A stretch of DNA of 64,000 bases from DASQZK01 sp963809925 (GCA_963809925.1 CAWELH010000010.1:62001-126000), one strand, 5' to 3'. Positions 37,055-46,157 are shown, numbered from the stretch's first letter. Translations and numbers: made by a program. The notes: generated by a model from the letters alone, not told the origin.

Positions 37055-38086
37055 ATGAAAAAGACATTTTTACGGGTTTTAAAGTACACAGGTATTACGA
37101 TTATGTTGATTATCACTGCTCTGGCATATTTCGTGTTTATGTCCGGTCCATCATTACCTGAAAATACCTCTGCCATCATCGACAGCGTCCTGAATAATGA
37201 AGTGCCTGATTTTATCACGGGCGACACCGGGTTTATAGTAAATGATGACTACCGGATCTGGTATGAATCGGTGACACCTGAAGATACCGTGAAGGGATCA
37301 GTATTGCTGTTTATGGGGATATCCAATGATGCTATGGGCTGGCCTCAGGATTTTATCGGAAAACTGGTTGGTGCCGGGTACCGTATCATCAGGTTTGACT
37401 ACAGAGACACTGGCCTATCCGACTGGAAAGGAAATACTTACTCTCTCCTTGACCTGGCGAAGGATGCAACCATCATCCTTGATTCCCTTAAAATTGACAA
37501 GGCGCATCTTGTAGGAATATCTCTCGGTGGAATGGTGGCACAAGAATATGCCATCCATTATCCCGATCGGTCGCTAACCCTGACTTCCGTCATGTCATCC
37601 GGCAACATTGTCGATCCAGGTTTACCCAAGATCAGTAAAAAGTTCGTTCTCGATCTGATCCGGAACAGTATTAAATACAGTGTAAATCCCACAGAAAAGA
37701 ATATTCTCAAACGAAACGTAGCTGTCCGACTTATCCTGAGAGGCGATGCCGATTATGACATAGACATTTCCGGGCTTTGTGAACAGGTTCTTTTTAACCT
37801 CAGGGAAAGAAACGGGTATAATCCGCGGGCTTCATCACAGCAGCAGGAGGCTACTTTCCGTTCCGGATCACGCTACCAGGCGTTGATGGAACTGAACATT
37901 CCCACGCTCCTCATCCACGGTATCAATGACCCCTTCATTCCGATAGAACACAGTAAGAAGCTTTCTGTCGTTATTCCGGATGCAAAATCTCTTTGGATGG
38001 AAAATATGGGCCATGATGTTCCGCCGGTACTTATCGATTCATTGACTCAAACCATGACTACGCATTTCGAAGTTCGCCCGCGCTAG
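37055..38086 (+). CDS. Alpha/beta hydrolase, membrane-anchored
   Basis: The 343-residue protein has one N-terminal hydrophobic helix (about 11-30) that may anchor it in the periplasm, then an alpha/beta hydrolase fold. The nucleophile is S156 in GISLGG, FDYRDTG lies on the preceding strand and the catalytic histidine is in NMGHDVPP near the C-terminus. Substrate unknown; esterase or lipase-type activity is likely. It stands alone between the sugar operon and metA. The N-terminal helix makes a cytoplasmic housekeeping role less likely. Confidence 0.85.
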   Translation: MKKTFLRVLKYTGITIMLIITALAYFVFMSGPSLPENTSAIIDSVLNNEVPDFITGDTGFIVNDDYRIWYESVTPEDTVKGSVLLFMGISNDAMGWPQDFIGKLVGAGYRIIRFDYRDTGLSDWKGNTYSLLDLAKDATIILDSLKIDKAHLVGISLGGMVAQEYAIHYPDRSLTLTSVMSSGNIVDPGLPKISKKFVLDLIRNSIKYSVNPTEKNILKRNVAVRLILRGDADYDIDISGLCEQVLFNLRERNGYNPRASSQQQEATFRSGSRYQALMELNIPTLLIHGINDPFIPIEHSKKLSVVIPDAKSLWMENMGHDVPPVLIDSLTQTMTTHFEVRPR

Positions 38087-38334
38087 AAGTCGAAATGATA
38101 CTGCACGGAAACGCCGGGTCCGGAGATCAGATGTGAGCATACCTTTCCTTTCCGCTCCATCTTCTCAATCGTCCAGGGTTGAAAACAGTTTAATCTCACA
38201 CTGGCGTATAGTGACGATGCTTAAAGGAGGTGGAATTTTGCATGAAGACCGGTGAACTGTAGTGCAGAAGATTTGTTAAATAATTTAATTATCACCGGGC
38301 TGGTTATTTTTAATCCGGAAAATGAGACTTTATC

Positions 38335-39243
38335 ATGCCAATCAATGTTCCAAACAATCTTCCTGCCATTAAGGAGCTGAAGAATGAGAATATCTTCATC
38401 ATGGAAGAATCACAGGCGAGCCACCAGGACATCCGTCCATTGCGTGTAGCTCTTCTGAATCTTATGCCTGTAAAACAAGTGGCAGAAACTGACCTTATAC
38501 GCAACCTGTCAAATACATCCCTCCAGGTGGAGCTGGACCTGTTATATATGCATGAGCATGAATCCAGGAATACCCCGCGTGAGCACCTTGAGGTTTTCTA
38601 TAAAACTTTTGATGAAGTTTATTGCAAGAAGTATGACGGGCTTATTATCACAGGAGCTCCGGTCGAACTCCTTCCGTTTGAGAAGGTAGACTACTGGAAA
38701 AAATTATGTGATGTGCTGGAATGGAGTAAAACCAATGTGACCAGCACATTGCATATTTGCTGGGGCGCGCAGGCGGGATTATATTATCACTATGGCATTC
38801 AGAAGTACCCACTTCCAAAAAAAATTTTCGGTGTATTCGATCACCACATCACTGACCCGAAAGTTCCATTGGTAAGGGGGTTTGATGATGTATTTCCTGC
38901 ACCGCATTCACGGTACACCGAAAACAGTCTCCAGGACCTCAGGAACCATCCTGATCTTTTCGTTCTGGCTTGGTCAGAAATAGCAGGTTCAAACATTGTA
39001 GTATCGGCTGATAACCGACAGATTTTTATCGCCGGCCATCTTGAGTATAACCCGCATACACTCAAAAATGAATATGAGAGAGATCGTAAAAAAGGCATTG
39101 AAATTGACCTTCCGAAAAACTATTTTCCAGGGAACGATCCTTCCAAAGAACCTGTTATCCGCTGGCGGGCACATGCAAACCTGCTTTTCTCAAACTGGCT
39201 GAACTATTACGTATACCAGGTCACGCCATACTCTTGGGACTGA
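38335..39243 (+). CDS. metAA: Homoserine O-acetyltransferase (MetA family)
   Basis: The 302-residue protein is a complete MetA: catalytic C142 (HICWGAQ), RPLRVALLNLMPVK near residue 34 and the GHLEY histidine/glutamate pair near 235. Residue 111 is Glu in GAPVELLPFE; in the family Glu111 goes with acetyl-CoA use and Gly111 with succinyl-CoA, so acetylation of homoserine is predicted despite the metA name. It starts methionine synthesis. The 248-bp region before it was searched by eye for SAM-I and SAM-II riboswitch signatures and none was convincing; a CCGGTGA/TCACCGG pair (about 38250-38300) is the only inverted repeat noticed. Confidence 0.95.
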   Translation: MPINVPNNLPAIKELKNENIFIMEESQASHQDIRPLRVALLNLMPVKQVAETDLIRNLSNTSLQVELDLLYMHEHESRNTPREHLEVFYKTFDEVYCKKYDGLIITGAPVELLPFEKVDYWKKLCDVLEWSKTNVTSTLHICWGAQAGLYYHYGIQKYPLPKKIFGVFDHHITDPKVPLVRGFDDVFPAPHSRYTENSLQDLRNHPDLFVLAWSEIAGSNIVVSADNRQIFIAGHLEYNPHTLKNEYERDRKKGIEIDLPKNYFPGNDPSKEPVIRWRAHANLLFSNWLNYYVYQVTPYSWD

Positions 39244-39521
39244 GTACTCGGTTCTCCTATATCCCGGTATGTGTGGACCTGATATGCCAAGGCCCGTCTC
39301 AATACCTGGGACTGCCTTAAATGTCATGAACAAACAGGTGTAATTTCCGACTAAGTTTGGGCTATTCTCGAGCTTGTTCGTATAGAAGTTGAAAATTTGG
39401 ACTTCCTGTACTTCTACGTTTGCCGGGATGTGCACCAATAGCTTTGTCATCATAAAACCTTGCCATGATCGCATAGTTTTATATCTTTATCAGATAGCTC
39501 ATTCAGTCCTAAATACAACAC

Positions 39522-41183
39522 ATGATCATGAAAAATTACGGTTTATACTTACTTCTTCTCCTTGTCCTATTCCTCCCGTACGGTTGTCAGCAAAAAGGGA
39601 ATTTTGATGCTGATATCATAATATACGGAGGAACCTCTTCAGCCGTTGTGACTGCTGTCCAGGCATCCCAAATGGGAAAATCGGTCATCGTGGTTTCACC
39701 GGCGAGCCACCTGGGAGGCTTGTCATCCTCCGGGCTCGGATTTACCGATACGGGAAATAAATCCATCATAGGTGGCCTTGCAAGGTCATTCTATCATCGG
39801 GTATATTTACATTACCAGGAGCCGGAAGCATGGAACTGGCAGAGAAAGGAGGATTATGGTAACCGGGGACAGGATACTCCAGCTATGGATACGGCAAATT
39901 CTACCATGTGGATCTTTGAACCTCATGTTGCCGGACAAATATTTGAAGACTTCATTAAAGAAAATCATATTACGGTATTTCGTGATGAAATGCTTGACAG
40001 AGAAAATGGTGTTGAGATGGAGAACGGCAAGATACTTTCAATAACCACCCTGAACGGTAACACATATAAAGGAAAAATATTCATTGACGCAACGTACGAA
40101 GGAGACCTTATGGCAGCCGCAGGCGTTTCATATATTGTCGGACGTGAGGCAAACAGCGTTTACGGTGAAACGTGGAATGGAGTTCAGACAGGAGTTTTGC
40201 ATCATAATCACTATTTCGGAGACCTGAATATCAGTCCGTATAATATCCCGAATGATCCTTCCAGCGGAGTCCTGCCCCTGATATCAAAAGATGATCCGGG
40301 TGTAAAAGGAGAAGGTGATAAACGGATACAGGCTTATTGTTTCAGATTATGCCTGACAAAAAATGATAAGAACAGAATACCCTTCGGAAGGCCGGAAAAC
40401 TATGATTCATCCAGGTATGAAATCCTCGCCCGGGTATTTGCTGCAGGATGGCGTGGTACCTTCAATAAGTTTGATCCTATTCCGAATATGAAAACCGATG
40501 TCAACAATCACGGTCCTGTCAGCACTGATTATATTGGCATGAACTACGATTATCCGGATGCATCCTATGAACGTCGTGATGAGATCGTCAGGGAACATGA
40601 ATTGTACCAAAAAGGACTACTTTATTATATTGCCACTGATCCGGCGGTGCCAGCGGAGGTCAGGAAAGAAATGAAACAATGGGGTTACGCGAAAGATGAA
40701 TTTACAGATAACGGATACTGGCCCTATAAGATATATGTACGGGAAGCAAGGCGCATGATCGGATCTTACGTAATGACCGAACATGACATCCTCGGTCACA
40801 GAACAGTTCCTGGACCGGTCGGAATGGGTTCATATACGATGGATTCACACAATGTCCAACGCTATATAAAACCGGACGGCTTTGTCGAAAATGAGGGAGA
40901 CCTGGGAGTCGGCGTTTCTTCTTACCAGATTGCGCTGGGTAGTATTTTGCCTGAAGAAAAGGAATGTAAAAACCTGGTGGTGCCTGTGGCTGTTTCAGCA
41001 TCACATATTGCCTTTGGATCCATTCGAATGGAACCGGTATTCATGATTCTGGGACAGACTGCCGGTACAGTCGCTTCTCTTGCTCTGGAACAGGGAATTA
41101 GCGTGCAGGAAGTACCGTATGATGTTATCAGGAAAAGGCTTATAAAGGATGGTCAGATTCTGGAAAAAGTCAATTCCAGGTAA
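39522..41183 (+). CDS. FAD-dependent oxidoreductase lipoprotein
   Basis: The 553-residue protein has a lipobox (LPYGC, Cys22; an alternative start at 39528 gives Cys20) and directly after it a FAD-binding Rossmann start (ADIIIYGGTSSAVVTAVQASQMG, about 29-51). HLGGLSSSGLGFTD and FIDATYEGDLMAAAG belong to the FAD_oxidored (PF12831) family, common in Bacteroidota polysaccharide loci. Being exported as a lipoprotein with FAD is characteristic of this family. Substrate unknown, possibly a sugar. It stands alone, with no SusCD pair beside it. Upstream 39244-39521 shows nothing clear. Confidence 0.85.
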   Translation: MIMKNYGLYLLLLLVLFLPYGCQQKGNFDADIIIYGGTSSAVVTAVQASQMGKSVIVVSPASHLGGLSSSGLGFTDTGNKSIIGGLARSFYHRVYLHYQEPEAWNWQRKEDYGNRGQDTPAMDTANSTMWIFEPHVAGQIFEDFIKENHITVFRDEMLDRENGVEMENGKILSITTLNGNTYKGKIFIDATYEGDLMAAAGVSYIVGREANSVYGETWNGVQTGVLHHNHYFGDLNISPYNIPNDPSSGVLPLISKDDPGVKGEGDKRIQAYCFRLCLTKNDKNRIPFGRPENYDSSRYEILARVFAAGWRGTFNKFDPIPNMKTDVNNHGPVSTDYIGMNYDYPDASYERRDEIVREHELYQKGLLYYIATDPAVPAEVRKEMKQWGYAKDEFTDNGYWPYKIYVREARRMIGSYVMTEHDILGHRTVPGPVGMGSYTMDSHNVQRYIKPDGFVENEGDLGVGVSSYQIALGSILPEEKECKNLVVPVAVSASHIAFGSIRMEPVFMILGQTAGTVASLALEQGISVQEVPYDVIRKRLIKDGQILEKVNSR

Positions 41184-41419
41184 ATCACTCCAGCACGCTT
41201 CACGCCAACAACATAACAGTTGCACCTTGGCCACATGTCGTCATATCTTCGTTGCATCTCAGGAAGGACGAATGGTTGCTGCTGTTGGTTTCCTTTCAGG
41301 GTAAGTATTTAAGCAAAAATATTCGTTGCAGATCACTGCAGGATTTGTAACTTGCGTTCTCAACACCAGTGTTAATGGCGCTTTAACCGGAAAATTCATC
41401 GATAAATTTTGAGCGGATC

Positions 41420-41992
41420 ATGGATTACATTGTATTTGATAATAAATTATTCAATAATTTGGATTATTCAGGAAACGCTCTTGAAAAAGGAGAGTATGAC
41501 GAATGTACCTTTACCTCCTGCAACTTTTCCGGCTCAGATCTATCGGGAATATTATTTATATCCTGTGTGTTTGACCAGTGTGATCTGAGTATGTCAAACC
41601 TCACAGATACCTCACTTCAGGATGCCAGTTTTAGGAATTGTAAATTGCTTGGGGTAAACTTTCACCGATGCAAAGAATTTATGCTTTCCTTTAGTTTCCA
41701 TGGTTGTATGATGAACCTAACATCATTTCATCGTCTCAAGATCAAGAAAACCAGGTTTACAAATTGCACGTTGAATGAAGCTGATTTCGGAGAAACAGAC
41801 CTTGCCGAAGTATCTTTTGAAAGCTGTGATCTGGGAGGCGCCGTTTTTGAACATACCAACCTGGAGAAGGCGGATCTTTCTACAGCCGCTAATTATAATC
41901 TGGATCCTGAATCAAACAGAATTAGGAAAGCAAAGTTTTCGATTGAAGGATTGCCCGGGCTCCTGACCAAATATGACATTGAGATTGGGTAG
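41420..41992 (+). CDS. Pentapeptide-repeat protein (Qnr/McbG-like)
   Basis: The 190-residue protein is made of A(D/N)LXX-type five-residue repeats, for example CNFSGSDLSG, CDLSMSNLTD, ASFRNCKLLG and ADFGETDLAE, so it should form a right-handed beta-helix. The C-terminal NLDPESNRIRKAKFS and GLPGLLTKY are shared with Qnr-like proteins that mimic DNA and can protect gyrase. A role in quinolone protection is possible but not shown. It stands alone. The 236 bp before it contain no other gene. Confidence 0.85.
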   Translation: MDYIVFDNKLFNNLDYSGNALEKGEYDECTFTSCNFSGSDLSGILFISCVFDQCDLSMSNLTDTSLQDASFRNCKLLGVNFHRCKEFMLSFSFHGCMMNLTSFHRLKIKKTRFTNCTLNEADFGETDLAEVSFESCDLGGAVFEHTNLEKADLSTAANYNLDPESNRIRKAKFSIEGLPGLLTKYDIEIG

Positions 41993-42483
41993 ATCTGTTC
42001 ATCCTGGCTCATAGGAGAGGTATCGCAAAAAATTCTCTCCTTCAAACCTGTTAGACTCCACGTTATCCGGCTTCAGTCTGATGAGAATTTTTGACTATCC
42101 TGATTTTACCTGTTCAGATACTGACTTTCATGATATCTGGCATCAAACCAAGGCGAGGTGGGACGAATTCACCGAACTGCTTTTCAAGGAACTGAACGGT
42201 ACAGAAGTTGATTCTAATCATCCTGATAAAACGCTGTTCATTGTAGCATAAACTTCGGCAATTAATTGATAATCAGTGCAAAGATCTTTGCTAAGGCTTA
42301 TTCGCTAACGTCTTCAATATCAAATTTTCTTTGCTGGGAAACAAACTTTTATTTCAGCTGTTATTACGTGAATATATCCTTACTGAACAAGATTTTCTAT
42401 TAAAATCAGGCACATGAAAAGTAGTATTCTCCTGGACTTTATTTTACATCTTTCAAAATGAGTTTTAACCAATAATTAGTAAA
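41993..42483. other. Intergenic stretch between the pentapeptide gene and mscL
   Basis: Apart from the 56-codon frame at 42081, no gene or repeat is seen. The last 150 bp before mscL are AT-rich and probably hold the mscL promoter, but no clean TTTG/TAnnTTTG pair was found. Confidence 0.4.
42081..42251 (+). CDS. Possible small protein, 56 residues, or remnant
   Basis: An ATG-started frame encodes a balanced, acidic, aromatic-rich peptide (starts MRIFDYPDFT, ends TLFIVA) that does not look like random reading. It has no hydrophobic helix or signal. It could be a small gene or a fragment of a larger decayed one. No family is recognised. Confidence 0.35.
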   Translation: MRIFDYPDFTCSDTDFHDIWHQTKARWDEFTELLFKELNGTEVDSNHPDKTLFIVA

Positions 42484-42909
42484 ATGAATGAATTTAAGAA
42501 ATTTATCAGCCGCGGAAATGTCATGGAAATGGCAACCGGTCTTATTTTAGCTCTCTACTTTGGAGCCATTATAAAATCACTTGTAGGTGATATCCTGATG
42601 CCACCATTAGGTCTGCTTTTAGGCGGAGTGGATTTTTCTGCACTGAAATGGGTGCTTAAGCCGGAAATTGCTGAATCAGTTGCAGGAATGGGCAATGGCG
42701 TCCCAGAAGTTGCTGTTTCTTACGGCTTGTTTATTAACACGATCATCACCTTTATTATTGTTGCTTTTGCGATATTCCTTGTTATAAAGGCTTACAATCA
42801 GATGAAAGACAAGCTGGCAAATCAACCAGAACCGGCTCCGGTTGCTCCCCCAATTCCAACAAAAGAGGAAATGCTCCTTACCGAGATCCGGGACCTGTTG
42901 AAAAAATAA
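42484..42909 (+). CDS. mscL: Large-conductance mechanosensitive channel
   Basis: The 141-residue protein has the normal MscL layout: amphipathic N-terminus (FKKFISRGNV), TM1 (about 14-40) with DILMPPLGLLLGGV, a periplasmic loop, TM2 (about 76-98) and a C-terminal helix bundle (TKEEMLLTEIRDLLKK). It opens under membrane tension to release solutes. TM1 is unusual: aligned to E. coli, the tightly packed G26-A27-A28 become A23-L24-Y25, K31 becomes Ala and D18 becomes Glu. Bulky residues in this pore helix should change gating; see findings. Confidence 0.95.
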   Translation: MNEFKKFISRGNVMEMATGLILALYFGAIIKSLVGDILMPPLGLLLGGVDFSALKWVLKPEIAESVAGMGNGVPEVAVSYGLFINTIITFIIVAFAIFLVIKAYNQMKDKLANQPEPAPVAPPIPTKEEMLLTEIRDLLKK

Positions 42910-42978
42910 TGAAGCATTGTTGCAGGAAAAATGGTTAGGCAATCCTGATTTGAATTTAAAAACTTAATATCTAAATCG

Positions 42979-43377
42979 ATGAAAAAGATGGATCCAGTAG
43001 TGCATTTTGAAATGCCGGCACAAGACCGAAAAAGAATGGCTGATTTTTATTCAAATGTATTCGGTTGGCAGGCAACCATGATGGGTGAGGAAATGGGCAA
43101 TTACGTGACGGTTAAAACTGCAGAGGTGGATGAAAATGGTATGTCGAAGGTACCCGGTACCATTAACGGCGGCTTTTTCCCAATAACTCCGGAAATGACC
43201 GATATGCATCCATCTATTGTCATTTCCGTTGACAATATTAATACAGCAATGGAGAAAGTAGAAGGAGCAGGTGGAGAGGTCCTCGGTGAGCCTGTTGAAA
43301 TCCCGGGTATCGGTAAATATGTTTCTTTTATCGATACGGAAGGAAACCGGGCCAGCCTCCTTCAGCCCGGGAGGTGA
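42979..43377 (+). CDS. VOC (glyoxalase/bleomycin resistance) family protein
   Basis: The 132-residue protein has two beta-alpha-beta-beta-beta modules: VVHFEMPAQDRKRMADFYSNVFGW at the start and HPSIVISVDNINTAMEKV plus a final FIDTEGNRASLLQP. Metal-binding positions (His9, Glu near the end) look partly kept. It resembles the stand-alone YdhR/27-kDa-antigen-like VOC group of unknown substrate. It lies 70 nt after mscL and may or may not share its transcript. Confidence 0.88.
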   Translation: MKKMDPVVHFEMPAQDRKRMADFYSNVFGWQATMMGEEMGNYVTVKTAEVDENGMSKVPGTINGGFFPITPEMTDMHPSIVISVDNINTAMEKVEGAGGEVLGEPVEIPGIGKYVSFIDTEGNRASLLQPGR

Positions 43378-43482
43378 TATATACACATATGGCCAAATTC
43401 GCTAAAACCGGCATGAAGAAATCTGAACTGAAAAATTTTGCCTGACTATGATCTGGCCAGGTAACACCAATTTATCCTGAAA

Positions 43483-44580
43483 ATGGCACTCGGCAACATT
43501 GGCATTTGGCGGCAGAAAAACCAGAAGCTGTCTGAAACAGAATTCACGTCGCCAAAAGATCTTGTGGCCTGGATGGGCGCCATGCAGGCACAAGACTATC
43601 AGATGGCCAAATGGGCTATCGGGCTCCGTATCAGAAATGCCACGGATACATTGGTCGATGAAGCTGTGAATGGCGGACAAATCCTACGTACACATCTTAT
43701 GCGGCCAACCTGGCATTTCGTAACATCCGATGATATATACTGGATGCTTATGTTAACGGCACCACGTCTAAGAGTGGCATTGAAATCAAGGAAGAAACGA
43801 CTGGAAATCACACCTCTTGTAGAACGGAAAAGCAACGATCTCATTATAAATACGATCTCGGTTAACGGATATTCCACCCGGGAGGAACTCACAACCGTTT
43901 TTAAAAATGCCGGATTTTCACTGATTGATAACCGGGCAGCCCACCTCTTGCTCATTGCCGAACTGGAAGGATTAATCTGCAGTGGCCCTGTCATGAATAA
44001 CAAACCATCCTATGCATTGCTAAATGATCAGGTCCCTCAAAAGAAAACCCTGACTCACGATGAAGCGCTGTCAAAACTCGCCCGGAGATACTTCTCAAGT
44101 CACGGACCTGCCACGGTAAGGGACTTTGCATGGTGGTCGGGATTGAGCATGAAAGATGCCGCCGCAGGGATTGAAATGATAAAAAAAGACCTGATTTCGA
44201 GGCAGGATGAAATAAGTACATACTGGATGTCACACTCCACCATGGAAGAAGTCAGCGATCCCACCGTCTATCTGCTACCTGCCTACGATGAATTCCTCAT
44301 CAGTTACAGAGACAGAACTGCCTCTATACCGATGGAAAAACAGAGGAAAACTATTTCGACCAACGGAATTTTTTATCCCATAATTGTCAGGAAGGGAAAG
44401 GTAATCGGGAAATGGAAAAGAACTTCAAATAATACTGAGCTTCTGATTGAGGCGGATCTCTTTCAAAATCCCCCGGGCAGAATTATAAAAGAGATTGAAA
44501 AGAGAGCTTCGTCGTATGGAAATTTTCTCGGGCTGAATGTCTCATTAAAAGTGAGGGGAGGTCTGCAAGAGGGAGTCTGA
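43483..44580 (+). CDS. Winged-helix (HTH_42) DNA glycosylase candidate, AlkZ/YcaQ superfamily
   Basis: The 365-residue protein shows the HTH_42 three-winged-helix family: an early MGAMQAQDYQMAKWAIGLR segment, HLMRPTWHFV near residue 69, RYFSSHGPATVRDFAWWSGL near 205 and LLPAYDEFLISYRDR near 266. Q35-x-Q37 matches the catalytic Q-x-Q motif of AlkZ-like glycosylases, which remove bulky or cross-linked bases; YcaQ has Q-x-D. Most family members are annotated only as winged-helix proteins. Its neighbour 80 nt downstream is an AlkD-type glycosylase, which supports a repair role. Activity is inferred from motif and context. Confidence 0.83.
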   Translation: MALGNIGIWRQKNQKLSETEFTSPKDLVAWMGAMQAQDYQMAKWAIGLRIRNATDTLVDEAVNGGQILRTHLMRPTWHFVTSDDIYWMLMLTAPRLRVALKSRKKRLEITPLVERKSNDLIINTISVNGYSTREELTTVFKNAGFSLIDNRAAHLLLIAELEGLICSGPVMNNKPSYALLNDQVPQKKTLTHDEALSKLARRYFSSHGPATVRDFAWWSGLSMKDAAAGIEMIKKDLISRQDEISTYWMSHSTMEEVSDPTVYLLPAYDEFLISYRDRTASIPMEKQRKTISTNGIFYPIIVRKGKVIGKWKRTSNNTELLIEADLFQNPPGRIIKEIEKRASSYGNFLGLNVSLKVRGGLQEGV

Positions 44581-44660
44581 TGTTTCCATTTTGGAAGGAA
44601 AAAGCTGGCATCTGCTCTTTTGGCGAACCTGGATATTATTTATCTTCGTAAGAAAAAAAA

Positions 44661-45368
44661 ATGGACACAGTAATACAAAACCTGAGAAGGGAACTTTCCA
44701 GCAATGCGGATGAAAAGACACGGGTATCCGGTCAGCGTTTTTTTAAAGAAGAGGTGAAGATGTATGGACTGAAGACTGCTCATGCCCGGAAAATAAACCA
44801 GGCATGGTTCTCTCAGGTGAAAGATAAACCCAAAGAAGAAATTTTCAGGCTTTGTGAAATACTTTGGCAGTCGGGATATATCGAGGAATCTATCGCGGCT
44901 TGTGAATGGTCATACTTTAAACGGAAGAATTATAAACCCGCAGATTTTAACATATTTGAACAATGGATCGGGAAATATGTGAGTAACTGGGCGACGTGTG
45001 ACACGCTATGCAATCACACAGTAGGAACGTTTGTTGAAATGTATCCGGAGTATATAGAGAACCTTAAAAAGTGGACCGGCTCTGCAAACCGCTGGCTGCG
45101 AAGGGCGTCAGCTGTCACACTCATAATACCCGCCCGCAAGGGATTATTTCTGGATGATATTTTTGATATCGCAGGAAAACTGCTTCCTGATCAGGACGAT
45201 ATGGTGCAAAAGGGCTACGGATGGATGTTGAAAGCCGCCAGCCAGGCGCACCTGGAAGAAGTATTTAATTTTGTGATGGCAAATAAGTCGAGCATGCCCA
45301 GAACTGCATTACGTTATGCGATTGAAAAAATGCCGGCTGAACTTCGGCAACAGGCTATGGAGAAATAA
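44661..45368 (+). CDS. DNA alkylation repair protein, AlkD-like HEAT-repeat glycosylase
   Basis: The 235-residue all-helical protein aligns well with AlkD: W110 and D114 in SNWATCDTLCNH and R148 in WLRRASAV correspond to the catalytic W109, D113 and R148 of Bacillus AlkD. It should excise cationic alkylated purines without base flipping. Length is normal. It follows the AlkZ-like gene and probably forms a two-gene repair unit. Repeat-rich DNA follows immediately. Confidence 0.9.
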   Translation: MDTVIQNLRRELSSNADEKTRVSGQRFFKEEVKMYGLKTAHARKINQAWFSQVKDKPKEEIFRLCEILWQSGYIEESIAACEWSYFKRKNYKPADFNIFEQWIGKYVSNWATCDTLCNHTVGTFVEMYPEYIENLKKWTGSANRWLRRASAVTLIIPARKGLFLDDIFDIAGKLLPDQDDMVQKGYGWMLKAASQAHLEEVFNFVMANKSSMPRTALRYAIEKMPAELRQQAMEK

Positions 45369-45503
45369 GAAGTGATGGAGTTATGAAGTTAGGAAGTGAG
45401 AGGGTGAATGTTCTTTAGATCACTCTTCGTGTCTGCCGGAGCTTGTGCCCCCGCTAAAACTAAGGCGGCACGCGGTCAGCGAAGGCAAATCATCATCTCA
45501 CCC

Positions 45504-45579
45504 AACTCAACAACTCAACAACTCAACAACTCAACAACTCAACAACTCAACAACTCAACAACTCAACAACTCAACAACT
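45504..45579. repeat. Array of about nine AACTCAAC octamers
   Basis: The 8-bp unit AACTCAAC is repeated head to tail about 9.5 times without change. Its complement, GTTGAGTT, resembles the GTTAGGAA-type units of the other arrays. Confidence 0.95.
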
Positions 45580-46051
45580 AAAGAATCCCTGTCTGTCGAA
45601 GCTTGCGCCACCGCTAAAGCAACGGTAAAGGAGGTCAATCTATGCTGAAGTTACTGAGGACTCAGTTTGGTGAATTGGGGATGTTCGAAAAAACGCATTT
45701 GTTCTGGCTGATATTCCGTCGTATTTCACATTAAGGTTTAATCGGGGGGCACGGGGGAACCTGGTTTGACTTGAATATTAATTTCTGCGCTCTGCTTTAT
45801 AACATGACAGAGGGTAGCTGAGATTTGTTCTTTCGGAGCATTAAGGGTGGTGGGCGGGGGGTGGGATCCCCTACAAATATGTATATAAGAACAATATTGT
45901 AAGGGCACAATCTAAATCAGCCTCGAAACAATCATCCAATGGAGAAAAATACGTCCGGTCCCTGAGCTTGCCGAAGGGTAGTTCCTGGACTTGCAAAAGG
46001 GTTGGCGATCCACCTCCGCTTAAGCTGCGGCGGACGCGGTGGAGTGATGGA

Positions 46052-46090
46052 GTTAGAAAGTTAGAAAGTTAAAGAGTTAGAAAGTTAGCG
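46052..46090. repeat. Array of GTTAGAAA-type octamers
   Basis: GTTAGAAA, GTTAGAAA, GTTAAAGA, GTTAGAAA and GTTAGCG follow each other in 8-bp phase. Confidence 0.88.
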
Positions 46091-46110
46091 TTGGTAGAGA
46101 CGTTTCTTCC

Positions 46111-46157
46111 ATGCCGGAGGCATTCAATTTTAGTAGTCTTGGCTACGCCCATGGTTA
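46111..46157. repeat. Dispersed hairpin repeat, copy 2
   Basis: A perfect 5-bp hairpin ATGCC-GGA-GGCAT is followed by TTTTAGTAGTC and a CTTGG/CCATGG half-hairpin with CTACGC loop. The order and loops match the copy at 6452; stems have changed in both arms. Confidence 0.65.

Noticed and set aside
38087..38334. SAM riboswitch upstream of metA
   Set aside because: GCTTAAAGGAGG looked slightly like the SAM-II end and a CCGGTGA/TCACCGG pair exists, but neither the SAM-I nor the SAM-II core could be traced.
45445..45648. 67-residue ORF with QQLNNSTT peptide repeats
   Set aside because: It is only the AACTCAAC octamer array read in frame (8 codons per 24 bp); the flanks are repeat DNA.
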